Assembly: GCA_004367505.1 (NCBI GenBank)
Contig: SFCB01000157.1
Span: 1-49,885, forward strand
Reading direction: 5' to 3'
Length of the DNA stretch: 49,885 bases
Source of the DNA: Chloroflexi bacterium OHK40
GTDB lineage: Bacteria > Chloroflexota > Chloroflexia > Chloroflexales > Chloroflexaceae
This document shows, piece after piece, positions 32,740 to 40,684 of this stretch. A model generated the notes under the pieces. The model searched no databases, had not been told where the DNA came from, and saw only the letters and a list, made by a program, of their open reading frames with translations. Positions within the stretch are counted from its first letter, which is position 1, and each line of letters starts with the position of its first letter. The position numbers were made by a program, and so were the translations under genes.

Positions 32740-33405
32740 CTAGCTCTGGGCCAACTCCCGGAGCCGCGAAGGGTTGAGCAACGTAATGCCGGAGCGGTCG
32801 ATATCAAGGAGGCGGGCGTCGCGGAACTGGTTGATCACTTTGGTGACCGTCTCGCGGTAGGCGTTGATCATCTCCGCGAGTTGCTGGTGGGTGCGCCGCG
32901 GCACACGCTGCTGGGGGCGGGGACCCTCCGTCTGGTCCTCCGACATTTCGAGGAGCACGGAGGCGAGGCGCGCGGGCACCGATTTAAAGGCCACCTCGTC
33001 GATGCGACGGCTCACGGTGAGGCGGTGCTGGCCGATCAGCTCGATCAGCGCGCTCCCGAGGGTGGGCGCGCTGCGCAGGGCCTGCAATACCGCCGCCCTC
33101 GGCACTGCCACCACGCGCGCCGGCTTCAGCGCCTCGGCGTAGGTATCGTAACGCTCGCCGCCGTCGAGCGCGCTGTGGCCGAAGATCTGTCCGGGCTCAA
33201 CGACCTTCACCGTCAGCACCCGCCCCTCGGTGGAGAGCATCTGCAAGCTCACTTGCCCCGACTGAAGCAGATAGAGCGCGTGGGCCGGCTGGCCGGGAGT
33301 GTAGATGTAGCTGTGGCGGCGGAAGAGCTGCACTTCGCCCAGAGGCTCCAGCGTGGTCCAGAGCGACCCGGGCCCCACGTCCTCGCCAAGCTGCACGTTC
33401 GTCAT
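32740..33405 (-). CDS. Crp/Fnr family transcriptional regulator
   Basis: 221 residues from the ATG at 33405 (GAGGAGGGG directly upstream). The N-terminal cyclic-nucleotide-binding-like beta barrel (about 15-130) shows IYTPGQPAHALYLLQSGQVSLQ and VEPGQIFGHSAL. A dimerisation helix and a Crp-type winged helix-turn-helix (about 150-215) follow, with THQQLAEMINAYRETVTKVINQFRDARLLD. There are no Fnr-type cysteines. The nucleotide-binding arginine motif is not obvious, so the effector is unknown. It is likely a DNA-binding activator or repressor. The promoter TGC-TACAAT is in the AT-rich gap upstream, and a strong convergent terminator follows. Confidence 0.9.
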   Translation of the reverse strand: MTNVQLGEDVGPGSLWTTLEPLGEVQLFRRHSYIYTPGQPAHALYLLQSGQVSLQMLSTEGRVLTVKVVEPGQIFGHSALDGGERYDTYAEALKPARVVAVPRAAVLQALRSAPTLGSALIELIGQHRLTVSRRIDEVAFKSVPARLASVLLEMSEDQTEGPRPQQRVPRRTHQQLAEMINAYRETVTKVINQFRDARLLDIDRSGITLLNPSRLRELAQS

Positions 33406-33447
33406 GCGCCCCTCCTCAACCACGCCGCGTACGAGTATGATTACTCT

Positions 33448-33456
33448 ATTGTAGCA
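33448..33456 (-). promoter_or_regulatory. extended -10 TGCTACAAT of the Crp/Fnr gene
   Basis: The minus strand reads TGC-TACAAT, 42 bases upstream of the start. The surrounding 30 bases are unusually AT-rich for this window. Confidence 0.5.
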
Positions 33457-33483
33457 TAACGTCGGTACCGCTGCCCGGCAGGA

Positions 33484-34728
33484 CTAGACCGCAAACGCCC
33501 ACTCCCCGCCGCGCAGCACTGGCTCGACACCTCCGTCGGGGGCGATCCCGTCCACATCCAGGCTCGCCGAGCCGATCATGAAATCCACGTGGGTGGCGCT
33601 ACTGTTGCCGCCGGCCGCTGTAAACTCCTCCTGGCTGAGCGCGGCGCCTCCTCGCACGCAGAAACGGTAGCCATTGCCGAGGGCCAGGTGACAGGCGGCG
33701 TTCTCGTCGAAGAGCGTGTTGGCGAAGAGTAGCCCAGTGCGCCCAACCGGAGAACTGTCCGGCACGAGGGCCACCTCGCCGAGGTGGGCCGCGCCCTCGT
33801 CGGTCGCCAGGAGACGCTGGAGCACCGCCGCGCCGGTCTCCGCCTCGGACTTGGTAGCGCGGCCACCCTCGAACGCCAGGCTGAAGCCCTCGATCAGCGT
33901 GCCACCGTAGTTCAGCGGCCTGGTCGCCCGTACGAAACCTTCCACCCGGATGCGATGGGGCAAGGTAAAGATCTCTTCGGTGGGCAGATTGGCCACAAAG
34001 GGCTGACCACGCTCGCTCGTTGAGTCGCCGCCGGCCCAGAGATGCCCATCAGCCAGGCCCACCCGGAGGTCGGTGCCCGGGCCACGGAAGTGCAGCGCCT
34101 GGTAGCGCCTGCTATTCATGTAGTCGGCCCGCGCATTGAGCGCCCGCACGTGCTGCTGCCACGCCAGCACCGGGTCGGCCGCGTCGAGCCGGCAGGTGGT
34201 GGCGATGGCCTGCCAGAGCCGGGCTACCGCCGTCTCCACCGGCAGGTCCGGAAAAACCTGGGTGGCCCAGCCCGGCGTGGGGTAGGCCACCACTGCCCAG
34301 GCCGAAGCATTCCGCTGCACCAGCTCGCTCACCGGCCGGTTGGCGGTGGCGTTCGTGCGCATCATCGCGCTGAGCGCCTCAGGGTCCTGCCCGTTCATCA
34401 GCGTGGGCGTGGCGGCGTAGATCGAGAGCAGGGCCGCGCCGGAGTTCAGGTAGTCCACAGCGGCGGCCGGCGCCCAGCGGGCATGCTCGCCAAACGAGTC
34501 TCGCGGGGCAGACTGCACGCGCACCAGCGCCAGGTGCTCGTCGGACCAGATCACATCCACGAAGGGCGAGCCGGCGGCATAGGCAGCCCGGGCAGCCGCC
34601 CGGACGAGCGGCGCCGACTGGATGTCGGAGCGCACCAGCAGCCGTTGCCCGGGCTGCAGATTCAAGCCTACCCGCACAATCACCTCAGCGTAGCGATCCA
34701 ACTCTTGCAGAAACGTCGATTCATTCAT
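33484..34728 (-). CDS. M29 family metalloaminopeptidase (AmpS/AmpT-like)
   Basis: A thermophilic-type aminopeptidase of 414 residues (MEROPS M29), which removes N-terminal residues using a two-metal site. The metal ligands can be placed by motif: Glu251 or Glu252 in ANLPTEEIF, Glu318 in LGEVALVP, His347 in NTLFDENAACHLALG, His380 and Asp382 in ATHVDFMIGS, with Tyr354 in GNGYRF as the catalytic tyrosine. Domain layout and length match the family. It is cytoplasmic, with a role in peptide turnover. The start at 34728 is 32 bases from an extended -10 (TGC-TATAGT), with a GGAGGATG-type site directly upstream. Confidence 0.92.
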   Translation of the reverse strand: MNESTFLQELDRYAEVIVRVGLNLQPGQRLLVRSDIQSAPLVRAAARAAYAAGSPFVDVIWSDEHLALVRVQSAPRDSFGEHARWAPAAAVDYLNSGAALLSIYAATPTLMNGQDPEALSAMMRTNATANRPVSELVQRNASAWAVVAYPTPGWATQVFPDLPVETAVARLWQAIATTCRLDAADPVLAWQQHVRALNARADYMNSRRYQALHFRGPGTDLRVGLADGHLWAGGDSTSERGQPFVANLPTEEIFTLPHRIRVEGFVRATRPLNYGGTLIEGFSLAFEGGRATKSEAETGAAVLQRLLATDEGAAHLGEVALVPDSSPVGRTGLLFANTLFDENAACHLALGNGYRFCVRGGAALSQEEFTAAGGNSSATHVDFMIGSASLDVDGIAPDGGVEPVLRGGEWAFAV

Positions 34729-34759
34729 GCCACATCCTCCAGTCTATGCACCTCTGTTC

Positions 34760-34768
34760 ACTATAGCA
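34760..34768 (-). promoter_or_regulatory. extended -10 TGCTATAGT of the aminopeptidase gene
   Basis: The minus strand reads TGC-TATAGT, 31 bases upstream of the ATG at 34728. Confidence 0.5.
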
Positions 34769-34850
34769 CGGCCGTGACTGGCCTGATCGCGGAATGCCAG
34801 TGCCGGCGGGGGAGCCTCTGGGCCGTGCGTATTCCTCACGTCAATTCCGC

Positions 34851-34856
34851 TATAAT
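34851..34856 (+). promoter_or_regulatory. -10 TATAAT, seven bases before the ATG (leaderless start)
   Basis: A perfect TATAAT ends seven bases before the ATG at 34864. Transcription usually starts six to eight bases after the -10, so the message would begin at or within a base or two of the start codon. No SD is present. Confidence 0.6.
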
Positions 34857-34863
34857 ACGCCCT

Positions 34864-36579
34864 ATGAGCTTCTTACCCACGCGCCGCCTCTTCCTCATCA
34901 GCTGCGCCGCTGCGGTGCTGGCCCTCGCCGCACTCGTCGCCTGCACCCCCGGCTCCCAGGCGCCTACCCCGGCCCTATCGCCCACCCCGGCGCCCACCGC
35001 CGCGCCGCCTACGCCCACCCCGCTGCCCCGTGGCGGCAACCTCACCGTGCGCCTGGCCGCCGACCTGCCCGACCTGCGTCCCTGGCAGCCTCGCTCTCGC
35101 GGCGAGGAACAGGTGACGGGCCTGCTCTACAGCGGTCTCATGCGCCTCGATGAGCGGCTGCGCCCTGTGCCCGATCTGGCGGAGCGCTGGGCAACCACTC
35201 CCGACGGCCGCACCCTTACCTTTACGCTGCGCAGCGGCCTCACCTGGCACGACGGCGCCCCACTCGACGCCAGCGATGTGCTCTTCACCCTGGAGCGCCT
35301 GCGTAGCCTGCCCCTCACGAGCACCGCGCTCCTCGCCGATCTGCGCTACATCAGCGCGGCCACCGCCCCCACCAGCACGACCGTGGTGATTACCCTCACC
35401 AGTCGCTTCGCGCCGATGCTCGCGGCTCTGACCGTGCCCGTGCTGCCGCGCCACCTGCTTGAAGAGCGCAACCTCGCCGATGTGAGCTTCTGGGAGGTAC
35501 CGGTGGGCAGCGGGCCCTTCAAGTTTGCCGAGCGCCGGCCCGGCGAGTCGATCGTGCTGGAGCGTTACGAGGGCTTTCACCGCGGCGCCCCCCTGCTCGA
35601 CCGGGTCGCCTTTGTGGTGGCCCCGGACGCCGAGGTGGCCGGGGCGGCACTCAGCGATGGTCGCCTGCTACTGGCCGAACTGCCCTGGGAAGCCCGCGAC
35701 ACAGTGGCTGCGACTCCCGGGCTCTTCAGCGGCGCCTACCCGGAGAACGGCTTCTACTTCCTCGGCTTCAATCTGCGTGAGGGGCGCCCCTTCGCCGATG
35801 TGCGCCTGCGTCGTGCGCTCGCCCTTGTCGTAGATGTGCCGCGCCTCGTCCAGGCCACCACCAGCGGCCAGGGCATCCCAATCGCCTCCAGCGCCCTCCC
35901 CGGCTCCTGGGCCGACCTTACCCCTGCCCCGGCGCCCGGCGCCGACCTCGATGCCGCCCGCGCCCTGCTCGACGAGGCCGGCTGGACGTTGCCCGCCGGC
36001 GCCACCATCCGCCAGCGCGATGCGATCTCGCTCACCGCGCGCCTCTACGTGCGTGGCGACGACGAGCGGCGCGTCGTGGCCGCCAGACGCATCGCCGCGG
36101 CGGCCTCGGCAATCGGCATGCAGATCGAGGTAGTGCCAGCCGACTTCGCCAGCGTGATCCTCTCGCGCTACGCGCCACCCTTCGACTTCGACATGCTGCT
36201 CGGGAGCTGGAGCAATGGCGCCGGCGACCCTGACTTTGCTGATGTGGCCTTCTACGATCCCGACGACTTTGCCCTCTTCCACTCCAGCCAACTCGTTCAG
36301 GGCGAGGCCGACGCCCGCTCGACCCGCAACTTTGTGGGCTTCAGCGACCCGGCCTACGACAATCAGGCCCAGGCCGCCCGCCAGCTCTACAACCTCGACG
36401 AGCGCGTGTCGGCGATCACCCAGGCCCAGGCCCGCGTGGCAGAGGAGCTGCCCTACCTCTTCCTCTGGGCCGATCGCATCCCCGTGGCGCTGAGCGGCCG
36501 TGTCACCACGCTCGACGGCCCCGTTAACCTCTCGTCGCCGGTGTACATGTGGAACATCGAGCGGTGGTATCTGCAGTAG
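34864..36579 (+). CDS. ABC transporter solute-binding lipoprotein, family 5 (peptide/nickel type)
   Basis: 571 residues. The N-terminus is a lipoprotein signal with basic start (LPTRRLF), hydrophobic core and lipobox LVAC (Cys27), then a Thr/Pro-rich spacer (PTPTPLP). The mature part shows the SBP_bac_5 signature: PDLAERWATTPDGRTLTFTLR followed by LTWHDGAPLDASDVLFTLERL, then PVGSGPFKF and the FYFLGFNLREGRPFADVRLRRAL segment. Family members bind oligopeptides, dipeptides, nickel or other solutes outside the membrane. No permease or ATPase of the transporter is adjacent; a membrane AAA-like ATPase follows after 18 bp. Expression appears leaderless. An upstream in-frame extension to 34042 runs through the aminopeptidase gene and is spurious. 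Confidence 0.9.
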   Translation: MSFLPTRRLFLISCAAAVLALAALVACTPGSQAPTPALSPTPAPTAAPPTPTPLPRGGNLTVRLAADLPDLRPWQPRSRGEEQVTGLLYSGLMRLDERLRPVPDLAERWATTPDGRTLTFTLRSGLTWHDGAPLDASDVLFTLERLRSLPLTSTALLADLRYISAATAPTSTTVVITLTSRFAPMLAALTVPVLPRHLLEERNLADVSFWEVPVGSGPFKFAERRPGESIVLERYEGFHRGAPLLDRVAFVVAPDAEVAGAALSDGRLLLAELPWEARDTVAATPGLFSGAYPENGFYFLGFNLREGRPFADVRLRRALALVVDVPRLVQATTSGQGIPIASSALPGSWADLTPAPAPGADLDAARALLDEAGWTLPAGATIRQRDAISLTARLYVRGDDERRVVAARRIAAAASAIGMQIEVVPADFASVILSRYAPPFDFDMLLGSWSNGAGDPDFADVAFYDPDDFALFHSSQLVQGEADARSTRNFVGFSDPAYDNQAQAARQLYNLDERVSAITQAQARVAEELPYLFLWADRIPVALSGRVTTLDGPVNLSSPVYMWNIERWYLQ

Positions 36580-36597
36580 GGCCAGGGCAGCCGCACC

Positions 36598-37626
36598 ATG
36601 AACCCTTTCACCGAGCGCACCCGGATCACCGACCCCGCCCGCTTCACCGGGCGCTGGCGCGAACTGGGCATGGTCTTCGAGCAGCTGGAGCGCCGCCGGC
36701 CAGTGCTGGTGACAGGCTCCCCTGGCACCGGCAAGTCGTCGCTGCTCACCCACGTGGCCCAGTCTGCCGCTGCGGTACTGGAAATGCCCGATCTGCCCTC
36801 GTTCTTTCTCGACCTTGCCGTCCTCCCCGACGCGGCAACCGCTTACCGCCTGCTGACGCGCGAACTGGGCAGCCAGGGCACTACGGCGACGGATGTTGAG
36901 GCGGCCCTCGCCCGCTCGGGGCGGAGCGCGATCCTCTGCCTCGACAACGCCCAGGCCGCCCTCGCCGCAGGCTGGGGCCAGGATCTGCTGGAACGACTCG
37001 CCCGCCTGGCGCGCCGCAGCCTGCCACTTTCGCCCGGTGCGATGGCTGGCACGGAGCGCTTCGACATGCTGCTGGTGGCCGCTGCCGGTGAGCCAGCCCC
37101 GCTCCTCTCCGAACCTTTTGCCGTCGTGCGCCTCGGCGCCATTGCTCCGGCAGAGGTGCGACTCCTCACCGAGGCCTACCTGGACGAGACGGGGGTGGCC
37201 TTCAGCCAGGGTGAGCTTCGGGAGCTGGCAGCCCTGAGCGCGGGCCACCCGGCCTACCTGCAGCGGGCAGCCTACCACCTCTTCGAGGCCAAGGTGGACG
37301 CCGGCTACGACTGGCGAGCGGCCTACCTGGCCGAGGCCAGCGAGCGCCCGGTTCCGGGCGCGCCGCTGCCACCCGAGGCCTTCCTGGGCACGGGCGAAGC
37401 GGCCCGCGACGAGGGTCGCATTGGCGAACTCGCCCCCACCGGCACACGGGGCGCGGCCGAGGCAATGAGCGCCGGCGGGCTCGGCGGTCTCGTGGCGGCG
37501 GCCCTCCCGCTCGTGATCGCGCTCGTTGTCCTGCGGATCAGCGGCAACTGGCTTCTGACCCTCGGACTACTCGTGGCCGGGTACCTGCTGGTGGCCGCGC
37601 TGCCCAGGGGTGGTTGGCCCCGTTGA
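36598..37626 (+). CDS. P-loop ATPase (AAA/STAND-like) with C-terminal membrane segment
   Basis: 342 residues. The N-terminal NTPase resembles the AAA_16/ORC-Cdc6-like group: RFTGRWRELGMVFEQL (box II-like), Walker A GSPGTGKSS (40-48), Walker B AILCLDNAQ (Asp116) and an ALSAGHPAYLQRAAYHLFE helix typical of STAND and archaeal ATPases of this sort. A low-complexity linker (about 245-295) leads to one or two hydrophobic segments (about 293-336) ending GGWPR. Substrate and partners are unknown. It starts 18 bp after the solute-binding lipoprotein gene and is probably cotranscribed with it. The SD is weak (AGGGCAG). Confidence 0.82.
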   Translation: MNPFTERTRITDPARFTGRWRELGMVFEQLERRRPVLVTGSPGTGKSSLLTHVAQSAAAVLEMPDLPSFFLDLAVLPDAATAYRLLTRELGSQGTTATDVEAALARSGRSAILCLDNAQAALAAGWGQDLLERLARLARRSLPLSPGAMAGTERFDMLLVAAAGEPAPLLSEPFAVVRLGAIAPAEVRLLTEAYLDETGVAFSQGELRELAALSAGHPAYLQRAAYHLFEAKVDAGYDWRAAYLAEASERPVPGAPLPPEAFLGTGEAARDEGRIGELAPTGTRGAAEAMSAGGLGGLVAAALPLVIALVVLRISGNWLLTLGLLVAGYLLVAALPRGGWPR

Positions 37627-37654
37627 AGACGCGCACCAGGGGCGCCTGAGGGAG

Positions 37655-37660
37655 TATACT
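37655..37660 (+). promoter_or_regulatory. candidate -10 TATACT of the HAD-IIA gene
   Basis: TATACT lies 79 bases upstream of the ATG at 37740. A GC-rich hairpin (GCGGCCC 37669-37675 with GGGCCGC 37685-37691) sits in the leader. Confidence 0.35.
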
Positions 37661-37739
37661 AAGCTGGCGCGGCCCCTCCACGGAGGGCCGCGGCGGCCCG
37701 GGATCTCTGATCCAGAAACATTGAAGGAGACGATCGGCC

Positions 37740-38507
37740 ATGCCCGGTCTGAAGAACTATCTGATCGACATGGACGGAGTGCTGGTGCGTGGCTCGCAGC
37801 CCGTGCCCGGCGCCAACGAGTTCATCCAACGGCTGCGCGAACGCGGCGCCCGCTTTCTGGTGCTCACCAATAATCCGCTCTACACCCCACGCGATCTGGC
37901 GGCCCGCCTCGAACGCATCGGCCTGCAGATCCCGCCGGAGGCGATCTACACCTCGGCCCTCGCCACCGCTCAGTTCCTCAAATCGCAGTTGCCCCACGGC
38001 ACCGCCTATGTGATCGGCGATGTGGGTCTCACCACTGCCCTCTACGACGCCGGTTACATCATTACCGACCATGACCCCGACTACGTGGTGGTCGGTGAGA
38101 CCACGTCGCTCAGCTATGAGCGCATCACTCAGGCTGTGCGCTTTGTGGCCGCCGGGGCGCGCTTCGTGGCCACCAACCCCGACGTGAGTGGCCCGGGTGA
38201 TGGCGGGATCGTGCCCGCGTGCGGCGCGATCGCGGCGCTGATTGCTGCGGCTACAGGCGTGCGGCCCTACTTCGTGGGCAAGCCCAACCCGCTGATGATG
38301 CGCACCGCGCTGCGCACCCTCGGGGCCCACTCGGAAGAGTCGGTGATGGTAGGCGACCGCATGGATACCGATATCATTGGCGGCACCGAGAGTGGCCTGG
38401 AAACCATCCTGGTGCTTACCGGTGTTACCCAGCGCAACGAGGTGGAGCGCTTTCCCTACCGGCCTACCTATGTCGTCGATTCGGTGGCCGAGATTGTACT
38501 TGAATAA
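37740..38507 (+). CDS. HAD-IIA family phosphatase (NagD/p-nitrophenylphosphatase-like)
   Basis: A haloacid-dehalogenase-superfamily hydrolase of 255 residues, with a type IIA cap. Motif I is LIDMDGVL (nucleophile Asp10 and general acid Asp12), motif II VLTNN, motif III the lysine in [11 protein letters not shown], and motif [13 protein letters not shown]. Family members dephosphorylate small phosphate esters such as nucleoside monophosphates, glycerol phosphate or phosphoglycolate. A link with glycolate oxidase elsewhere in the window is tempting but not supported by position. AAGGAG lies 11 bases before the ATG. The gene stands alone, converging on the PIG-L gene. Confidence 0.9.
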   Translation: MPGLKNYLIDMDGVLVRGSQPVPGANEFIQRLRERGARFLVLTNNPLYTPRDLAARLERIGLQIPPEAIYTSALATAQFLKSQLPHGTAYVIGDVGLTTALYDAGYIITDHDPDYVVVGETTSLSYERITQAVRFVAAGARFVATNPDVSGPGDGGIVPACGAIAALIAAATGVRPYFVGKPNPLMMRTALRTLGAHSEESVMVGDRMDTDIIGGTESGLETILVLTGVTQRNEVERFPYRPTYVVDSVAEIVLE

Positions 38508-38611
38508 GCGCAGCGCTCGGGTGCGTGGTGATCATCGTGAAAGCGCCCCGCGAGCCATTCCAGTCTCGCCCTGGCCACCAACTGGCGGCATTACGCGAGG
38601 TAGGCCAGGCC

Positions 38612-39493
38612 CTACCACACCACCCCTTCGAACAGATCGGTTTCGTGCAGGCCTTCCGGCGCGGGAGGATGGGCGCGCATGTAGGTCTCGTGCCCGCCGG
38701 CCAGAGCGAGCAGACGGGCCAGGCCCCCTCGCAATCCGCCCGAGCCACCACCCTGGCTGGCGTGGCAGGCGACGGCTCGCTCGCGGGCCGGCAGCACAGG
38801 GAGGATATCGATCGAGGCGTGAGTAGGAAACTCGTAGGCCGCAAGGGCTGCAAGGTCGATGTCGCCGTTCGTCCCGAAGCGGCGCGGGTCGCGCCCGAAG
38901 AGCGGCATCAGGCGCACGGCGGCCCGCAGCACGCGCCGCGAGAAGGTCTGGAAGTAGAGCTTCTGGGGCGCGTAGGGTGGCAGGTCGCCGGGGAAGCGCG
39001 CCGGGTCGCCGGCAGCATGAAAGGCCTCCACCGTAGCCCGCTGGATGGCGATATGATCCGGGTGCATGTAGCCGCCGATCGGGTCGAACGTAATCACCAC
39101 CTGGGGCCGCAGGCGGCGGATCTCGTGGGTCACCCGGGCGGCCACCGCTTCCAGGGGCTGGGCAGCCAGGGCCTCGGGGTGCTGATTCGCCGCCGTACCG
39201 GCCATCCCGCTGTCGCGGTAGCCGAGCAGCGTTACGCTGGCGAGCCCCAGGGCCTCGGCTGCGCACATGAGCTCGGCGCGGCGGCGCTCGGCGATCGAGC
39301 CGTAGCCCTCCAGGAAGTGGGTGGCGACGGTGCCCTCTTCGCCGCCCGTGGCGCAGATCAGGTGGACGTGGGCGCCGCTCCAGGCGTAGCGGGCGAGCGT
39401 TCCCCCGCTCCCGAAGCTCTCGTCGTCGGGGTGGGCCAGGACGGCCAACAGTGTGGGCCGTGTTCCGTTGGTTGATTCTGAGCGTGTTAGCAT
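38612..39493 (-). CDS. PIG-L/LmbE family deacetylase
   Basis: A zinc-dependent N-deacetylase of 293 residues. Motif I is AHPDDE (zinc ligands His21 and Asp24, catalytic Asp23) and motif II is HPDH (His146 as third zinc ligand). GSGGTLA and CATGGEEGT are also typical. Relatives remove acetyl from GlcNAc-inositol (MshB), GlcNAc-malate (BshB) or GlcNAc-PI. The length resembles MshB and mycothiol S-conjugate amidase, but the substrate is not fixed by sequence. The ATG at 39493 lies only 19 bp from the ATG of the divergent alpha/beta hydrolase gene. A TACAAT box ends nine bases before it, and no SD is visible, so the message may have little or no leader. Confidence 0.88.
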   Translation of the reverse strand: MLTRSESTNGTRPTLLAVLAHPDDESFGSGGTLARYAWSGAHVHLICATGGEEGTVATHFLEGYGSIAERRRAELMCAAEALGLASVTLLGYRDSGMAGTAANQHPEALAAQPLEAVAARVTHEIRRLRPQVVITFDPIGGYMHPDHIAIQRATVEAFHAAGDPARFPGDLPPYAPQKLYFQTFSRRVLRAAVRLMPLFGRDPRRFGTNGDIDLAALAAYEFPTHASIDILPVLPARERAVACHASQGGGSGGLRGGLARLLALAGGHETYMRAHPPAPEGLHETDLFEGVVW

Positions 39494-39512
39494 AGCCCCG
39501 ATATTGTAGCCG
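39494..39512. promoter_or_regulatory. 19-bp divergent start region with a shared AT-rich hexamer
   Basis: Between the two opposed ATG codons lie only 19 bp. The segment ATATTGTA (39501-39508) reads TACAAT on the minus strand, nine bases before the deacetylase ATG. On the plus strand it gives TATTGT (39502-39507), five bases before the hydrolase ATG. Neither gene has room for a normal leader. Confidence 0.5.
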
Positions 39513-40418
39513 ATGCCATCACACCGCAGACGATACCCCTACGCCGTGCGCCGCGTGGCAGCCGAGCTGACCCCCGTGCCCCATCTCCAGCGCGCGCCCT
39601 ACAGCGGCGCCGTCGAGCGGCTTGCGCTCACCACCGCCGACGGGATCACGATCGCCGCCACCCTGCTGCGGCGGGGCCGCGATCGACTGGCGATTGTGTG
39701 CCACGGGTTCGCAACTACCCAGCGCACCGCTTCGATTGTCTGGCTCGCGGAGCAACTGGCCGGCCCTATGGATGTGCTCACCTTCGACTGGCGCGGCTAC
39801 GGCGCTAGCACCGGCCACGCCAGCTTCGGCGGTGCCGAGGCGCTCGATCTAGCCGCCGTGCTCTCCAGCGCCCGCGAGCTGGGCTACGCCCGCGTCGGTG
39901 TAGTGGCCGAGAGTATGGGCGGCCTGATCGCCCTGGCCACACTGGGCGCCGAGTCTGGAAGCGAGGGCTTCCCTATGCCCGATGCGCTCGCCGCCGTGAG
40001 CGCCCCCGCCGACTACGCCCTCACTGCCGGCCTGCGCCCCCAGCTGGTGAAGTATGTCGCCCCCGTGAGCTGGCTACGCCCCGTAGCTCCGCTGCTCGGC
40101 TTCCGCCTCGGCGAGGTGCAGCTGCCTCGCCCCCTGGATGTCGTCGGGCAGATCTCCATCCCGCTGCTCCTCATCCACGGCGACCGCGATGGTACCGTGC
40201 CCGTGCGCAATGCCTACCTGCTCCACGAGCACAACCCCGCCGCAACGCTGCGGATCTATCCCGGGGTGGACCACGCCATCGCCGGGATGCGCGCTCGCAG
40301 CCCGCGCGTCTTCCTCGACGACTTGCGCCAGCTCCTGGAGCACATGGACGGGAAGGCGCCTCCGCCAGCGTCCACGCTCGCCACGCCCGATCTTCCCGGC
40401 GCCGCCCAGAACGATTGA
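39513..40418 (+). CDS. alpha/beta hydrolase
   Basis: A serine hydrolase of 301 residues. The nucleophile elbow is AESMGG (Ser134), the acid is Asp226 in IHGDRDGTVP (Asp224 is the alternative), and the base is His254 in YPGVDHAI. The oxyanion segment is IVCHGFATT. Sequence style is that of the BAAT/dienelactone-hydrolase or prolyl-oligopeptidase-like esterase group; the substrate is unknown. A basic, Tyr-rich N-terminus (PSHRRRYPYAVRR) could be a weak membrane-proximal helix or an over-extended start. The first ATG is 19 bp from the divergent deacetylase ATG and has no SD. A later start is possible, but none with a clear ribosome site was found. Confidence 0.85.
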   Translation: MPSHRRRYPYAVRRVAAELTPVPHLQRAPYSGAVERLALTTADGITIAATLLRRGRDRLAIVCHGFATTQRTASIVWLAEQLAGPMDVLTFDWRGYGASTGHASFGGAEALDLAAVLSSARELGYARVGVVAESMGGLIALATLGAESGSEGFPMPDALAAVSAPADYALTAGLRPQLVKYVAPVSWLRPVAPLLGFRLGEVQLPRPLDVVGQISIPLLLIHGDRDGTVPVRNAYLLHEHNPAATLRIYPGVDHAIAGMRARSPRVFLDDLRQLLEHMDGKAPPPASTLATPDLPGAAQND

Positions 40419-40557
40419 GCGGGACGCGCCGCGCGCCCTGCCTCCAGACCCTCCGGCGGGCTCCAGACGCAAACAGCCCCTGACGGCGCACGCCATAGGC
40501 CAGTGAGCGAAGCCACGGCGGTGGCCCTCGCGAACCGAGCTGCGGCGTTCACGCCCA

Positions 40558-40575
40558 CCCCCGCGCAAGCGGGGG
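40558..40575. repeat. hairpin with GCAA tetraloop, dispersed-repeat copy
   Basis: CCCCCGC, loop GCAA, GCGGGGG: a seven-bp GC stem closed by a GNRA tetraloop. It is part of an 18-mer shared in inverted orientation with 18043-18060. It may also end transcription of the alpha/beta hydrolase gene. Confidence 0.65.
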
Positions 40576-40595
40576 CGTGCCAGCGTGCAGAACAG

Positions 40596-40606
40596 TACGT
40601 CACACC
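40596..40606 (+). repeat. TACGTCACACC element (copies also at 86-96 and 1871-1881)
   Basis: An exact 11-mer at three intergenic sites. Two of the three continue as CGA after an added C (CACACCCGA). All are in the same orientation. Two lie a short distance upstream of TTGACA boxes, and one is near the window start with no identified promoter. Confidence 0.5.
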
Positions 40607-40621
40607 CGACTTGCTCTCCGG

Positions 40622-40650
40622 TTGACAGCCGCTGGCGCCCGTGCTATCGT
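40622..40650 (+). promoter_or_regulatory. sigma-70 promoter of proC
   Basis: TTGACA (40622-40627), exactly 17 bp, then TATCGT (four of six). The ATG is 34 bases downstream. This is one of few promoters in the window with a perfect -35. Confidence 0.6.
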
Positions 40651-40684
40651 CCCGGCAGACTCCGTGACCGATCGTGAGTAGACT

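Larger units (their letters stand above)
40419..40684. other. intergenic region upstream of proC with repeat elements and promoter
   Basis: No gene is seen. The gap holds a GCAA-loop hairpin (40558-40575), the inverted copy of the 18-mer found at 18043, a TACGTCACACC copy (40596-40606) and a good proC promoter (40622-40650). The order hairpin, TACGTCACACC, TTGACA resembles that upstream of the Rieske gene (1721-1892). Confidence 0.55.

Noticed and set aside
34042-34863. In-frame extension of the solute-binding protein gene upstream through the aminopeptidase gene
   Set aside because: The lipoprotein signal begins at 34864 and a TATAAT box lies just before it. The extension is antisense to the M29 aminopeptidase.
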